Shown here one piece after another: positions 45,438 to 53,472 of a stretch of 64,000 nt of DNA. The DNA comes from Arthrobacter sp. GMC3 (lineage in GTDB: Bacteria > Actinomycetota > Actinomycetes > Actinomycetales > Micrococcaceae), in NCBI RefSeq assembly GCF_002929305.1, contig NZ_PJIO01000004.1, forward strand, positions 143,963 to 207,962, in the 5' to 3' direction. The position numbers were made by a program, and so were the translations under genes. The notes beneath the pieces were generated by a model. It worked only from the letters and a program-made list of their open reading frames with translations. It was not told where the DNA came from and ran no database searches. Position 1 is the stretch's first letter. The number at the start of each line of letters is the position of its first letter.

Positions 45438-45486
45438 ACTTTCGCTATGCGCACCAGCCAAGACGGAGGGTGCGCATAGCGAAAGT
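45438..45486. terminator. Perfect 18-bp palindrome between convergent genes (ACTTTCGC family)
   Basis: ACTTTCGCTATGCGCACC (45438-45455) pairs perfectly with GGTGCGCATAGCGAAAGT (45469-45486) around 13 bases. It separates the oxidoreductase from the convergent PL8 gene, 14 bp from the latter's stop, so it can terminate both. It shares the ACTTTCGC arm end with the palindrome at 3343-3400. Confidence 0.8.
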
Positions 45487-45499
45487 GATGCACTGGCTC

Positions 45500-47872
45500 T
45501 TAGCGGTGCAGCCCTATCTCCACGGTGGCGCCCAGCAGGCCGGCCGTGCGGACGGTGACCACGGTGTCGCCCTTGGCATCAAGAGCCAGGGTGGCACCCT
45601 CACCTGAGGTGATGCGCCGGTACTTGGTGCCAGTAATGGTCACGGAAACAGAATCCGCGCCTTGGGTAGGATCGGACACTGCTAGCACGCCCTGCCCCGG
45701 GTTCCCGCAATAGAGCACGCACGCCGCGCGGTCGGCGGAGATGGACCCGACGGTGCCGGCACGCCAGAACACGGCGGCTGTATCCTGGTTGCCGAACTCC
45801 ACGCCTTGGCCGACAGCGTCGTTGCGTACGACGCGCGGCGCTTTCTTAGCAGCCTTTTCGGTGTCCTTCGCGGACGCGCCCGGGAGTAGGGCATAGGCGT
45901 AGGAAGCGGCGTTGGGGGTTGTCCCGTGATCGATGACCAGGGTGGCGTACTGACGGCTGGTGGTCGTGGCGGGCCCACCGGTGTTGATCTTATTCCAGGA
46001 CCCCTCGCGTTGTTCGCGCAGCACCGTCAGGGGTTCGCTGCCCAACAACAGGTAGCCGCCCGTTCCCTCAAGATGTGCCCAGGTGGGGCTGGGGTAGGTG
46101 GCCGGGGTGCCGGTGGCGGCGGTGTGGGCGGTGCCGTTGACGGTGATGCGGGCCCCGCCCTGGGCACCAAGGTTGCGGTGTTCAACCACAGTCTCCACAC
46201 GGGCTTTGCTACCGGTATGGATGTCCGCACCCAATGCCACCGCCATGCCTTCGGAATAGAACCAGGACTTGCGGGCACGAAGGCCCGTGCCGCCGGGCCC
46301 GATCAGGTGCATGCCGACGGCGCCGCTACCCTCCAGCGAAACCCCGCCGGTCCATTCGTTTTGCGGCGTCTTGGCACCCCACTCGCCTTCAACTTTGGGC
46401 GGTAGAACAGTGGTGTCGGCTGTGATCCCGGGGAGACGGCTGAGGTCGGCGGTGGGCCAGAAGTCGTCGTCGAAGTGGTCGGCCTTGCCGGTGTAGAGGT
46501 AGCTCATGCCGGAGCCGGTCTGGGCGCCGAGGTTGTTTTCGCCGTTGCCGCATTCGTACCAGGCGATCCGGTTGCTGCACAGTCCCAGGGCCACCGCCCA
46601 GCCATCGCCTCGGAACACCGAACGGTCCATGCCGGGGAAATAGCTGTGCCCGGTCTTCTCCGGCACGGCGGCAATGCCGGATTTCATCAAGTCCTTCAAC
46701 AGGGCGGTCCGGGGGATGGAGGCCCCAACCATCGGGTTTTCGAAGCTGTTCCGCTCAATCCAGCCCCGGCACAGGCCCCGCCAGCGGTTGCCCGTTGCAG
46801 GGTCCACGGCCCGGGCCAGCCACAGAATGGCCTCGACTGCCATGTTGCCGTCGTCGTAGCTGCGCTCCTGGGTGCGAGAAACGGCCCGCCCGCGCACGGA
46901 ATCGAGCATTTGCCCGTTGTACAGGAAAGGGGCGAAGGAATCCTCCACGGTTTTGAACAGGATGTCCTTGCTGGGGTCCGCAACGGTGTAGCTGGATTCG
47001 CCCAGCAGGGAGAACAGCTTCGCCAAGCCGCTCAGCAGGACCAAGCCGTAGGTTCCGGTGTAGGCAATGGTGGAGTGCTGGACAAATGAGCCGTCGGCGA
47101 AGAAGCCGTTGCCCTCGGTGACGTACTGCCAGACGGGGCTCAGCGCGGTGATGGCGGCGGCCAACCGTGCGGGGTCGTTGCCGACGATGGAGCGCACGAT
47201 GATCGCCTGGCAGATATCCACCCGGTTGGCGCCCTCCGAGAGAATCTTTCCGCGCTCGTCAGAGAATTGCTTGGTGGGGTCCGGGATGAAATGGTCGACG
47301 GCGGCCGCGTACTTGCCGCGCAGTTCCTCACTGACATTGTTCCCTAGTATGGCCAGGGCGTCCGTCAAAGCCTTGGGCGTACCAATCTCCCAGGACCACC
47401 AGTTGCCGAACTCTTTCTGCTCAGCGTTGTACACGAGCCGGTTTCCGTCGGTCAACGCGGCCAGGATTTGCGCCAAAAGGGTAGTGCTGTTTTCGTGGGA
47501 GGAACCAGGGGTGGCCCAGGCCGTGGCCATCTGGGCCAGCCGTTTGTAGGTGGTGACCACCTGAGCATCGGCCGTGAACGGGGCATCGCTGAAGACCTGC
47601 GTCCGGCCGCCTTCGGGCAACAGTAGCGCCACGGAAGCGTTGACGGCCGTGTCCAAGCCGGTCATTGCGGCGGCAAAGTCGGCGTCGCCAGCTGTGATGA
47701 GCTTGCGCCCGGTGATCTGGTCCACCCACCGTTCACGCAGGGCATCAAGCTGGTCGGCTGTGGCATTGCCGGCCGCCTGTGCCAGCGGTGCGAACCCGGT
47801 GGTAAGTAGTCCGGCCAACGTCAAGGCGCCCGCGCCTTGGAGCAGATGCCGTCGAGAAAGTCCGTGCGTCAT
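45500..47872 (-). CDS. Secreted polysaccharide lyase family 8 (hyaluronate/chondroitin/xanthan lyase type)
   Basis: A 790-residue lyase that cleaves uronic-acid polysaccharides by beta-elimination. A Tat signal (SRRHLLQGAGALTLAGLL, ending near AQAAG) directs export. The alpha/alpha-toroid holds aromatic-patch Trp158/Trp159 (NWWSWEIG), catalytic Asn216 (EGANRVD), His266 (VQHSTIAY) and Tyr275 (TGTYG). The Asn-His spacing of 50 and His-Tyr spacing of 9 equal those of pneumococcal hyaluronate lyase (Asn349, His399, Tyr408). Beta-sandwich domains follow from about residue 370. ATG 47872 has AAAGGAC upstream. The shared locus motif lies 82 bp upstream and a GC-rich leader hairpin at 47894-47919. 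Neighbouring sulfatases favour a glycosaminoglycan over xanthan. Confidence 0.93.
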   Translation of the reverse strand: MTHGLSRRHLLQGAGALTLAGLLTTGFAPLAQAAGNATADQLDALRERWVDQITGRKLITAGDADFAAAMTGLDTAVNASVALLLPEGGRTQVFSDAPFTADAQVVTTYKRLAQMATAWATPGSSHENSTTLLAQILAALTDGNRLVYNAEQKEFGNWWSWEIGTPKALTDALAILGNNVSEELRGKYAAAVDHFIPDPTKQFSDERGKILSEGANRVDICQAIIVRSIVGNDPARLAAAITALSPVWQYVTEGNGFFADGSFVQHSTIAYTGTYGLVLLSGLAKLFSLLGESSYTVADPSKDILFKTVEDSFAPFLYNGQMLDSVRGRAVSRTQERSYDDGNMAVEAILWLARAVDPATGNRWRGLCRGWIERNSFENPMVGASIPRTALLKDLMKSGIAAVPEKTGHSYFPGMDRSVFRGDGWAVALGLCSNRIAWYECGNGENNLGAQTGSGMSYLYTGKADHFDDDFWPTADLSRLPGITADTTVLPPKVEGEWGAKTPQNEWTGGVSLEGSGAVGMHLIGPGGTGLRARKSWFYSEGMAVALGADIHTGSKARVETVVEHRNLGAQGGARITVNGTAHTAATGTPATYPSPTWAHLEGTGGYLLLGSEPLTVLREQREGSWNKINTGGPATTTSRQYATLVIDHGTTPNAASYAYALLPGASAKDTEKAAKKAPRVVRNDAVGQGVEFGNQDTAAVFWRAGTVGSISADRAACVLYCGNPGQGVLAVSDPTQGADSVSVTITGTKYRRITSGEGATLALDAKGDTVVTVRTAGLLGATVEIGLHR

Positions 47873-47893
47873 TGCAGAAGTCCTTTTGTTCAC

Positions 47894-47919
47894 GGGCCCC
47901 CGCATCAATGCCGGGGCCC
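47894..47919 (-). promoter_or_regulatory. GC-rich hairpin in the PL8 leader
   Basis: GGGCCCC-C-GCAT (47894-47905) pairs with ATGC-C-GGGGCCC (47908-47919) with one C-C mismatch and only two unpaired loop bases. It ends 22 bp before the PL8 start and would sit in its 5' leader or overlap the promoter. A post-transcriptional role is possible; this is a structural observation only. Confidence 0.4.
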
Positions 47920-47953
47920 TGAGGTACCTTGCAGTCAAGGACATCCAAAGAAG

Positions 47954-47971
47954 AGGAATAAAGGACTAATT
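47954..47971 (-). promoter_or_regulatory. Shared locus motif, copy B (upstream of the PL8 lyase)
   Basis: Plus-strand AGGAATAAAGGACTAATT, 82 bp upstream of the lyase start, in the same orientation relative to its gene as copies A and C. The 13-base core AGGAATAAAGGAS is identical to copy C apart from the degenerate last base. Confidence 0.65.
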
Positions 47972-48000
47972 TCCAAGATGGCCCCAATGGCCAGTGGCAC

Positions 48001-49476
48001 CTAGACTCCGTCCCAATTTGGCCCGGTAAATGCGCCCAGCGGGTCTGACATGGCGGTTCCCGGGCGCAGGGGGCTGTGCTGCCCGGCCCCGGCTACCGGC
48101 AGGGAGGCACCGTCGAACTCCGGCACGCCGTGGCGGGCAAACCAGCCAGCCATGCGGGATCGCAAGCCAGCCAGCGCAGGGTGAGGGGCGGCGTCGTTCA
48201 GCGCTCCGGAAATCAGGTTGGTGCGCTCGCCGGGATCCGTGGTCAGCTCGTAGAGCTCGTGGGGGCCGTGAGGGTAGCGGTGGACGTATTTGAAGTCGTG
48301 GGTGCGGATCATGCGTACCGGGCCGTATTCGTCGTAGACCACCACGGCGTCCTGAGTCCTGGCAGCTTGGTCCGCTGCGGGTTCGCCGTCTCGAGAGGCG
48401 CTCAGGAGCGAGGCGAAGGATGCGCCCGGGCCCGTCTCGAAGGGGGCCGGGTTCAGCCCGGCAAGCTCCAAGATGGTGGCTGCCACGTCATAGGCGGAGA
48501 GCAGTTCGCCGCGCACCTGCCCGGCGGTAATGCGTCCGGGCCAGTGGAAGATGGCCGGGACCTTGACCGAGGAGTCGTACATGTTTTGCGGGAACGTGCC
48601 GTTGCCCTTGCCCCAGACGCCGTGGTGGCCGCAATTGAAGCCGTTGTCGCTGCTGAAAATGACCAGCGTGTCCTCACGGATACCCAGCCGTTCCAGATGA
48701 TCCATGAGCCCGCCGATGGCGGAGTCCATGGCGCTGACGGCGGCAAAATAGCCCACCAAAGCGGCACGAACGTCAGGTTCCCCACCAATTGCCACCCCGT
48801 CCACGGTGGGCTGCCAGGGGTGCGGTTCCTCCTGAGGGCAGCTGGCAAATTCGCAGTCCGCGTAGAGATCCTCAAATTCCTTGGGGTGCTGGCCCTTCCA
48901 CGGCTTGTGTGGGGCCGTGTAATTGACAGCCAGAAAGAACGGCGCTTCCTGGGCGGCTTCCCGGTCAAGAAAGGCGTGCGCGTCGGCGGTGATGGCGTCG
49001 GTCAGGTAGGTGGTGGTTTCCTCGCGCGCGCCGTTGCGGTACATGGTTGCGAGTGTGTACGGGCTGCCGCCGCCCGCCAGCCCGTACCAGTGGACGAACC
49101 CTTCTCGGGCGGCGTCGTTGGTGCCCAGATGCCATTTGCCCGAGAGCCCCAACCGGTAGCCGTTCTGGGCGAGCACATCGGTAAAGATTTGCTGCCCGGC
49201 CAGGTAGTCGGGAGCTTGCGGGCCAACCTCGACGCCGGTCAGGTAGTCGTGCACGCCGTGCCTGGAGGGGATCTGCCCGGTCATCAGGCTCGCCCGGGCG
49301 GGCGAGCAGACGGGGGAGACGCAAAAGAAGTTCTCCAGGCGGGTGCCCTCGGCGGCCAGCCCGTCAAGGTGGGGTGTCTTGATCTCGTCGTTGCCGGCGC
49401 ATCCGAGCGCCCAGGGTCCCTGATCGTCGCTGAGGATGAACACGATGTTGGGACGCTGGGCGGAATCGCTGGCCAT
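48001..49476 (-). CDS. Type I sulfatase (second in locus)
   Basis: A 491-residue sulfatase. Metal ligands Asp17/Asp18 lie in ILSDDQG, the formylglycine site is Cys57 in the canonical CSPARASLMTGQ, and KWHLGT, TAPHKPW and FSSDNGFNCGHHG complete the active site. No signal peptide, hence cytoplasmic. ATG 49476 has AAGGAG six bases upstream; the frame to 49572 is a spurious extension. Quite different from the first sulfatase in motif detail, so it probably removes a different sulfate group. It precedes the PL8 gene on the same strand (128-bp gap, which carries its own motif copy). Confidence 0.93.
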   Translation of the reverse strand: MASDSAQRPNIVFILSDDQGPWALGCAGNDEIKTPHLDGLAAEGTRLENFFCVSPVCSPARASLMTGQIPSRHGVHDYLTGVEVGPQAPDYLAGQQIFTDVLAQNGYRLGLSGKWHLGTNDAAREGFVHWYGLAGGGSPYTLATMYRNGAREETTTYLTDAITADAHAFLDREAAQEAPFFLAVNYTAPHKPWKGQHPKEFEDLYADCEFASCPQEEPHPWQPTVDGVAIGGEPDVRAALVGYFAAVSAMDSAIGGLMDHLERLGIREDTLVIFSSDNGFNCGHHGVWGKGNGTFPQNMYDSSVKVPAIFHWPGRITAGQVRGELLSAYDVAATILELAGLNPAPFETGPGASFASLLSASRDGEPAADQAARTQDAVVVYDEYGPVRMIRTHDFKYVHRYPHGPHELYELTTDPGERTNLISGALNDAAPHPALAGLRSRMAGWFARHGVPEFDGASLPVAGAGQHSPLRPGTAMSDPLGAFTGPNWDGV

Positions 49477-49583
49477 AGATGCTCCTTGAAAGTGTGGGCC
49501 CGCTCCCGTGAGGGGCCCGAAACCGGACGCGGGCTTTGGATCCGGGTGGGGATTAGTCTCTACAAATACCATCTTGGCAGGGG

Positions 49584-49601
49584 AGGAATAAAGGAGTAGT
49601 C
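49584..49601 (-). promoter_or_regulatory. Shared locus motif, copy C (upstream of the second sulfatase)
   Basis: Plus-strand AGGAATAAAGGAGTAGTC, 108 bp upstream of the sulfatase start. It lies in the divergent gap shared with the TIM-barrel gene, so it could act on both directions. Confidence 0.65.
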
Positions 49602-49621
49602 ATTGTGGGCCACACATTGCT

Positions 49622-49635
49622 GGAAAGCGTTTTCC
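49622..49635. promoter_or_regulatory. Candidate LacI/cre-type operator
   Basis: GGAAAGCGTTTTCC is a near-perfect palindrome that matches the LacI/CcpA operator form TGAAAGCGTTTTCA at 12 of 14 positions. It lies 45 bp before the TIM-barrel gene and 20 bp from motif copy C. A LacI-family protein elsewhere in the genome, or the LacI-like hybrid, could bind it. Confidence 0.55.
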
Positions 49636-49679
49636 GCACTAGTGTTGACGGAAATTGATGGACGAGGAAAGGCAACACC

Positions 49680-50519
49680 ATGCGCTTGGCATTTTCCACC
49701 CTGGGATGCCCCGGGGATACCCTGCGCCAAGTCCTTGAATTGGCGCGCGTCACCGGTTCCTCGGGCGTGGAGTTGCGGGCAGGGGATGCGGAGATCGTCC
49801 ACGCGGGCATGAACGCCGACCAGCGTGGTCGTGTGCGCAGTGAGCTGACCGCCGGGGGTGTGAGTGTGCTGGCCCTGGCCAGCTACGTCCGGGTTTGCGC
49901 ACCCGAGGCCGACGGGAACGATTCCGTGCTCGCTGAGCTGCTGGCCGCCGTTGATCTTGCCGCGGACCTCGGGGCCACTCATGTGAGGGTCTTCCCTGGT
50001 GCGGGGCTGCCGCCCCATACCCCCGGGACTCCCCTGAGCGCCGAACTGATCGCCGCAGACCAACTCGGCGCTGCAAGGCTCAACGCCGCGGCAGGCCTGG
50101 CCCGCGACCGCGGAGTGGTCCTGGCGCTGGAGACCCATGACTCGCACCCCCGCGCAGCAGACATTAAGCGCATCCTCGCCCATGTGGACCCCGGGGCACC
50201 TGTAAAGGTCATTTGGGACCTTATGCACCCCTGGCGCCACGACGAGGCACCCGAGACGACGGCGGCGCTGCTCGCGGATTCGCTGGCTTATGCCCAGTAC
50301 AAGGACGGTGTGCGGGTCCCCGGCACCAACACCGTGGAGCTGTTATTGCCAGGACAAGGGGAGCTGCCGCTGCTCGCGATGCAGGCGCTGGTGGGCGGGA
50401 TTGCCCGCGCCCACGGTGACCTCAATCCCTGGATCTCCTTGGAATGGGAGCGCGCCTGGCACCCCGAGTTGCCGCCCCTGCGCCAGGCTCTGGACTCACT
50501 GAAGGAACTGCTCGCCTAG
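49680..50519 (+). CDS. TIM-barrel sugar isomerase/epimerase-like protein (xylose isomerase-like)
   Basis: A 279-residue AP-endonuclease-2/xylose-isomerase-like TIM barrel. Metal-binding acids are visible in LALETHDSH, VIWDLMHPWRHDE and the C-terminal WISLEWERAWHPE. Relatives include sugar epimerases, hydroxypyruvate isomerases and inosose dehydratases. GAGGAAAGG precedes ATG 49680. Divergent from the second sulfatase, so it is likely to be part of the polysaccharide locus, handling a released monosaccharide. Confidence 0.85.
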   Translation: MRLAFSTLGCPGDTLRQVLELARVTGSSGVELRAGDAEIVHAGMNADQRGRVRSELTAGGVSVLALASYVRVCAPEADGNDSVLAELLAAVDLAADLGATHVRVFPGAGLPPHTPGTPLSAELIAADQLGAARLNAAAGLARDRGVVLALETHDSHPRAADIKRILAHVDPGAPVKVIWDLMHPWRHDEAPETTAALLADSLAYAQYKDGVRVPGTNTVELLLPGQGELPLLAMQALVGGIARAHGDLNPWISLEWERAWHPELPPLRQALDSLKELLA

Positions 50520-50582
50520 CTGCAAAAAGAATCACCTAACACCCTCTTGTTTTCCTAATGGCATTAGGCGCACACTGAAGGT

Positions 50583-51209
50583 ATGAGTGCGGTGCCAGAC
50601 CGGCGCGCAGTGCGTCGGCAAGCCACAGTGGAGGAGATCCTCGCAGCAGCCCTTGGGTTGATGGAGCGGGACGGGGTGGCGGGCATGTCGCTGTCTGCCG
50701 TGGCCCGCGCTGTGGGCATGAAACCACCATCACTGTACGAGTACTTTCCCTCCAAGAATGCACTTTATGATGCGCTCTTCGAACAAGGGGCCACGTCCTT
50801 GCGGACGGCCGTTCGAGTGGCCGCAAACCACCCCGCCCACGCTAGCGATCCCATCGAGTCGCTGACTGCGGGCACCAGCGCCTATGTGCGGTGGTCGCTG
50901 GAGAACCGGGTTACCGCACAGTTGCTGATGTGGCGGCCGGTGCCCGGTTTTGAGCCGTCCGAGAATGCCTATGCCCCAAGCCTGGGCTTGGTGGCCGATT
51001 TGGCCACGCTATTGGGGGCCGCCGTCGAGACCGGCAGGCTGGCGCCGGCTGCCGCGAGCAGCGATGCCCTGCTTCTGCTCACGTGTGTGATTAGCGGCGT
51101 CGTTTCCCAACAAATGGCCAATGAACCACTGGCTGGAACACAGTCGGGGCGCTACGCCCGGCTGCTGGAGCCGGCCGTGAACATGTGGCTTCGGTACTAC
51201 GCGTCCTAA
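50583..51209 (+). CDS. TetR-family transcriptional regulator
   Basis: A 208-residue TetR protein with helix-turn-helix at residues 30-62 (MSLSAVARAVGMKPPSLYEYFPSKNALYDAL). The C-terminal domain (ENRVTAQLLMWRPVPGFEPSENAY) resembles the WHG-type ligand domain. It is followed after 11 bp by a DinB/MDMPI gene that it probably co-regulates. Confidence 0.9.
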   Translation: MSAVPDRRAVRRQATVEEILAAALGLMERDGVAGMSLSAVARAVGMKPPSLYEYFPSKNALYDALFEQGATSLRTAVRVAANHPAHASDPIESLTAGTSAYVRWSLENRVTAQLLMWRPVPGFEPSENAYAPSLGLVADLATLLGAAVETGRLAPAAASSDALLLLTCVISGVVSQQMANEPLAGTQSGRYARLLEPAVNMWLRYYAS

Positions 51210-51220
51210 GCGAGAACACC

Positions 51221-52021
51221 ATGAAAAACGTGCATGATTCCCCAACTTCCTTTCACTACACTGACCGCCAGAGCGCGGCGGCGGGCTACGTTGCCGTCAT
51301 GACGGGCGTGGCCGATCTCTTCGACACCTTTGAGGGACAGGACTGGGAACGGCCCACCGACTGCGCCGGCTGGAACGTTCGGGACATGGCATCCCACTTG
51401 CTCGGTGCCCAGGAAGACTTGATGAGTGTTCCCGGCGTCCTTGGGCGGCGTTGGACCGGCCGACGGCGTTACCCGGGACTTTCGCTGTTGGACGCCGCCA
51501 ACCAGGTGCAAATTGACAGCCATGCCAGCGAATCGACGGCCGAACTGGCCCGAAGTTACCGGGCCAACATTCCCAAGGTAGCCCGGTACGTGAGCCGGTT
51601 TCCCCGAATGCTGAGCGGAATTTCCGTGGACAAGACCATGGCGCCAAGGAATTCACCGCTGCGCCTGGGATACCTGTACAACGTGATTTACCTGCGTGAC
51701 GCGTGGATGCACGGGATTGATTTGGCCCGTGCCACGGGCGTCCCACGCCCCGCATGCGGGGTGGAAGCCATGGTGGTGGGGCAGATTATGGACGACGCCG
51801 CCTACCAGTGGGGTGCCGAAGCCGGGCCTGAGGTGGTGCTCTCCGGAGAAATTTCCGGCACCTGGCAGCTGGGGCGCCCCGGTCAGCCTGCCAGGGTTAC
51901 CGCCGCGGGGCTCGATCTGTGCCGCAGGCTATCCGGTCGGCGACCAGAAACGGAGGTCATGGCGCTCTCCGCAAACCCAGCCGATGTGGACAAGCTGGCG
52001 GGCCTGAGGATTCTGTTCTAG
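51221..52021 (+). CDS. Mycothiol-dependent maleylpyruvate isomerase-like (DinB/MDMPI) protein
   Basis: A 266-residue actinobacterial MDMPI_N/TIGR03083-type protein. The four-helix DinB part has VMTGVADLFDTFEGQDWERPTDCAGWNVRDMASHLLGAQED, with the first metal His in MASHLLG, and a second His in DAWMHGIDLARATG. Such proteins use mycothiol as thiol cofactor or remain uncharacterised. ATG 51221 starts the recognisable domain. The stop codon overlaps that of the convergent methyltransferase in CTAG (52018-52021). Confidence 0.82.
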   Translation: MKNVHDSPTSFHYTDRQSAAAGYVAVMTGVADLFDTFEGQDWERPTDCAGWNVRDMASHLLGAQEDLMSVPGVLGRRWTGRRRYPGLSLLDAANQVQIDSHASESTAELARSYRANIPKVARYVSRFPRMLSGISVDKTMAPRNSPLRLGYLYNVIYLRDAWMHGIDLARATGVPRPACGVEAMVVGQIMDDAAYQWGAEAGPEVVLSGEISGTWQLGRPGQPARVTAAGLDLCRRLSGRRPETEVMALSANPADVDKLAGLRILF

Positions 52022-52827
52022 CCGGGGAGATGCGCGTAGATCTCCACGGGGGCAAGGATGCCATCCTGGAATGCGGCACGAAGGTTTGTCAGGGCCGCGG
52101 CGCCCACACCCATGGGGCCTCCGGTGCCGGCCGCGACGGACGTCAGTGCATGGTCCAGGAAATCAATGCCTTCTTGTACAGTCTTCGCTTCCAGATCCAC
52201 CTCGAAGCCGGCCTGAGTCAGCGCATCGCTGTAGGCCAACGGTGGCTGCACAAAAGACGTCTCGCCGGTGTCGGCCCACGGTAGCGGGTACTCCTCTGTC
52301 TCCCCGCCCACCACCATGATGTCGTACACGGCAAAGACCCCGCCGGGGCGCAGCACCCGGGCGGCTTCGGCGAAAACCTTGTCCTTGTCGCGGATATTCA
52401 TGCCCACATGAACCATGACGGCGGCGTCAAAGGTTTTTGCATCCAAGGGCAAGGCCAGGGCGCTTCCCTGGCTGAAGGTCACAGACCCGTTCAGGGCGGT
52501 GCGCTGAGTTAGGGACCGCGCAAGCGTTACAAATTCGGGGGTCAGATCAACGCCATGAACGTGGACGCCATGCTCGTGGGCCAGGTGCCGGGCCACTCCA
52601 CCCATCCCGGAGCCGATGTCCAGCACCTTGGTTCCGGAGTCCAGTCCTGCCCGCCCGGCCAGCCGGGAGGTGGCGGCAGCGCCGCCAATGTGGAGTTGGT
52701 CGGCGCCGTGGAGATCGGCCGGCGCAAAATGTTCCGGGTCCTTGCCGTCGCGCCGCAGCATCGCCAGAAACTGTGCCTCGGCGTCGATGCGCCCGTAATG
52801 TGCTGCCACTGACTCTTCGAAAACCAT
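52018..52827 (-). CDS. SAM-dependent methyltransferase (class I)
   Basis: A 269-residue methyltransferase. SAM motif I is VLDIGSGMGGVARHLA, followed by GVDLTPEFVTLARSL (acidic residue for ribose) and the motif IV region FDAAVMVHVGMNI; EAARVLRPGGVFAVYDIM is motif VI. Close to the UbiE/COQ5 and small-molecule C/N-methyltransferases. GTG GAGG lies upstream of ATG 52827. The substrate is unknown and there is no informative neighbour. Confidence 0.88.
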   Translation of the reverse strand: MVFEESVAAHYGRIDAEAQFLAMLRRDGKDPEHFAPADLHGADQLHIGGAAATSRLAGRAGLDSGTKVLDIGSGMGGVARHLAHEHGVHVHGVDLTPEFVTLARSLTQRTALNGSVTFSQGSALALPLDAKTFDAAVMVHVGMNIRDKDKVFAEAARVLRPGGVFAVYDIMVVGGETEEYPLPWADTGETSFVQPPLAYSDALTQAGFEVDLEAKTVQEGIDFLDHALTSVAAGTGGPMGVGAAALTNLRAAFQDGILAPVEIYAHLPG

Positions 52828-53031
52828 GACGCCTCCACGCTGATTCTGCGGTTGACCGTGGCTCTTGATCCTACTCCGGGTGGCCCTAGGTGGCCGGAAA
52901 ATTCTTCGTTTCCATAACTCCTTCGGTCGCCGACGCCACAAAATGGCACAGCTGTGCCACCTAGAACTTCGGGGAAGGTGACGGGCAGGAACTTAAAGGG
53001 AAGTCCCGGCGTCGTGCGTGAAGAAGGCGGA

Positions 53032-53271
53032 CTAGAGCCGACGGCGGCGGGCGACCGAATGAAGCACGCTGCCGCCCATCATCAAGAACGCTGTGGGCAG
53101 GGCGATCATGGCAACCCAGTTGAACCCCGGCCATGGCGCGCCGCCAGCCCATTTGCTGATCAAAACCACGATCAAGGCCACGAGCGCTATCAATGCCAAC
53201 GCCATGGCCGCGTAGTTAAACAGTGCCCAGAAGCGGTCGCTGGCAGAGGTTGTGCGGCGTTGATGACTCAT
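53032..53271 (-). CDS. Small membrane protein, unknown function
   Basis: A 79-residue protein with two predicted membrane helices (residues 19-40, YAAMALALIALVALIVVLI, and 50-70, NWVAMIALPTAFLMMGGSVL) and a basic C-terminus ending ARRRRL. I do not recognise a family. It is a plausible real gene because of its clean two-helix pattern and isolated position. Confidence 0.65.
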   Translation of the reverse strand: MSHQRRTTSASDRFWALFNYAAMALALIALVALIVVLISKWAGGAPWPGFNWVAMIALPTAFLMMGGSVLHSVARRRRL

Positions 53272-53472
53272 ACCATAACGCTAACAGGGGACAGGGGCGC
53301 CACAAAGCGGCGGGAAGTTTCACAAACAAGCTAACCTAGAAGCTAATAGAGCCGCACGCCATGTGCCTGAGACGTACCTGCAGCCCCTTTCACAGCGCGC
53401 CGGTACCGCGATTTTTCCTCGCACAGGCGCCAGGTGCGGTTCCCCACGGATGAAGTAGACGAGGTAGAGCAA

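Noticed and set aside
48076..49599. 507-codon open frame on the plus strand
   Set aside because: It lies wholly antisense to the second sulfatase, which has all family motifs; the antisense translation is composition-driven and matches nothing.
53330..53339. GCTAACCTAG, a half iron box before the cold-shock gene
   Set aside because: Only one half of the IdeR site is present, the other half does not match, and the downstream genes have no iron link.
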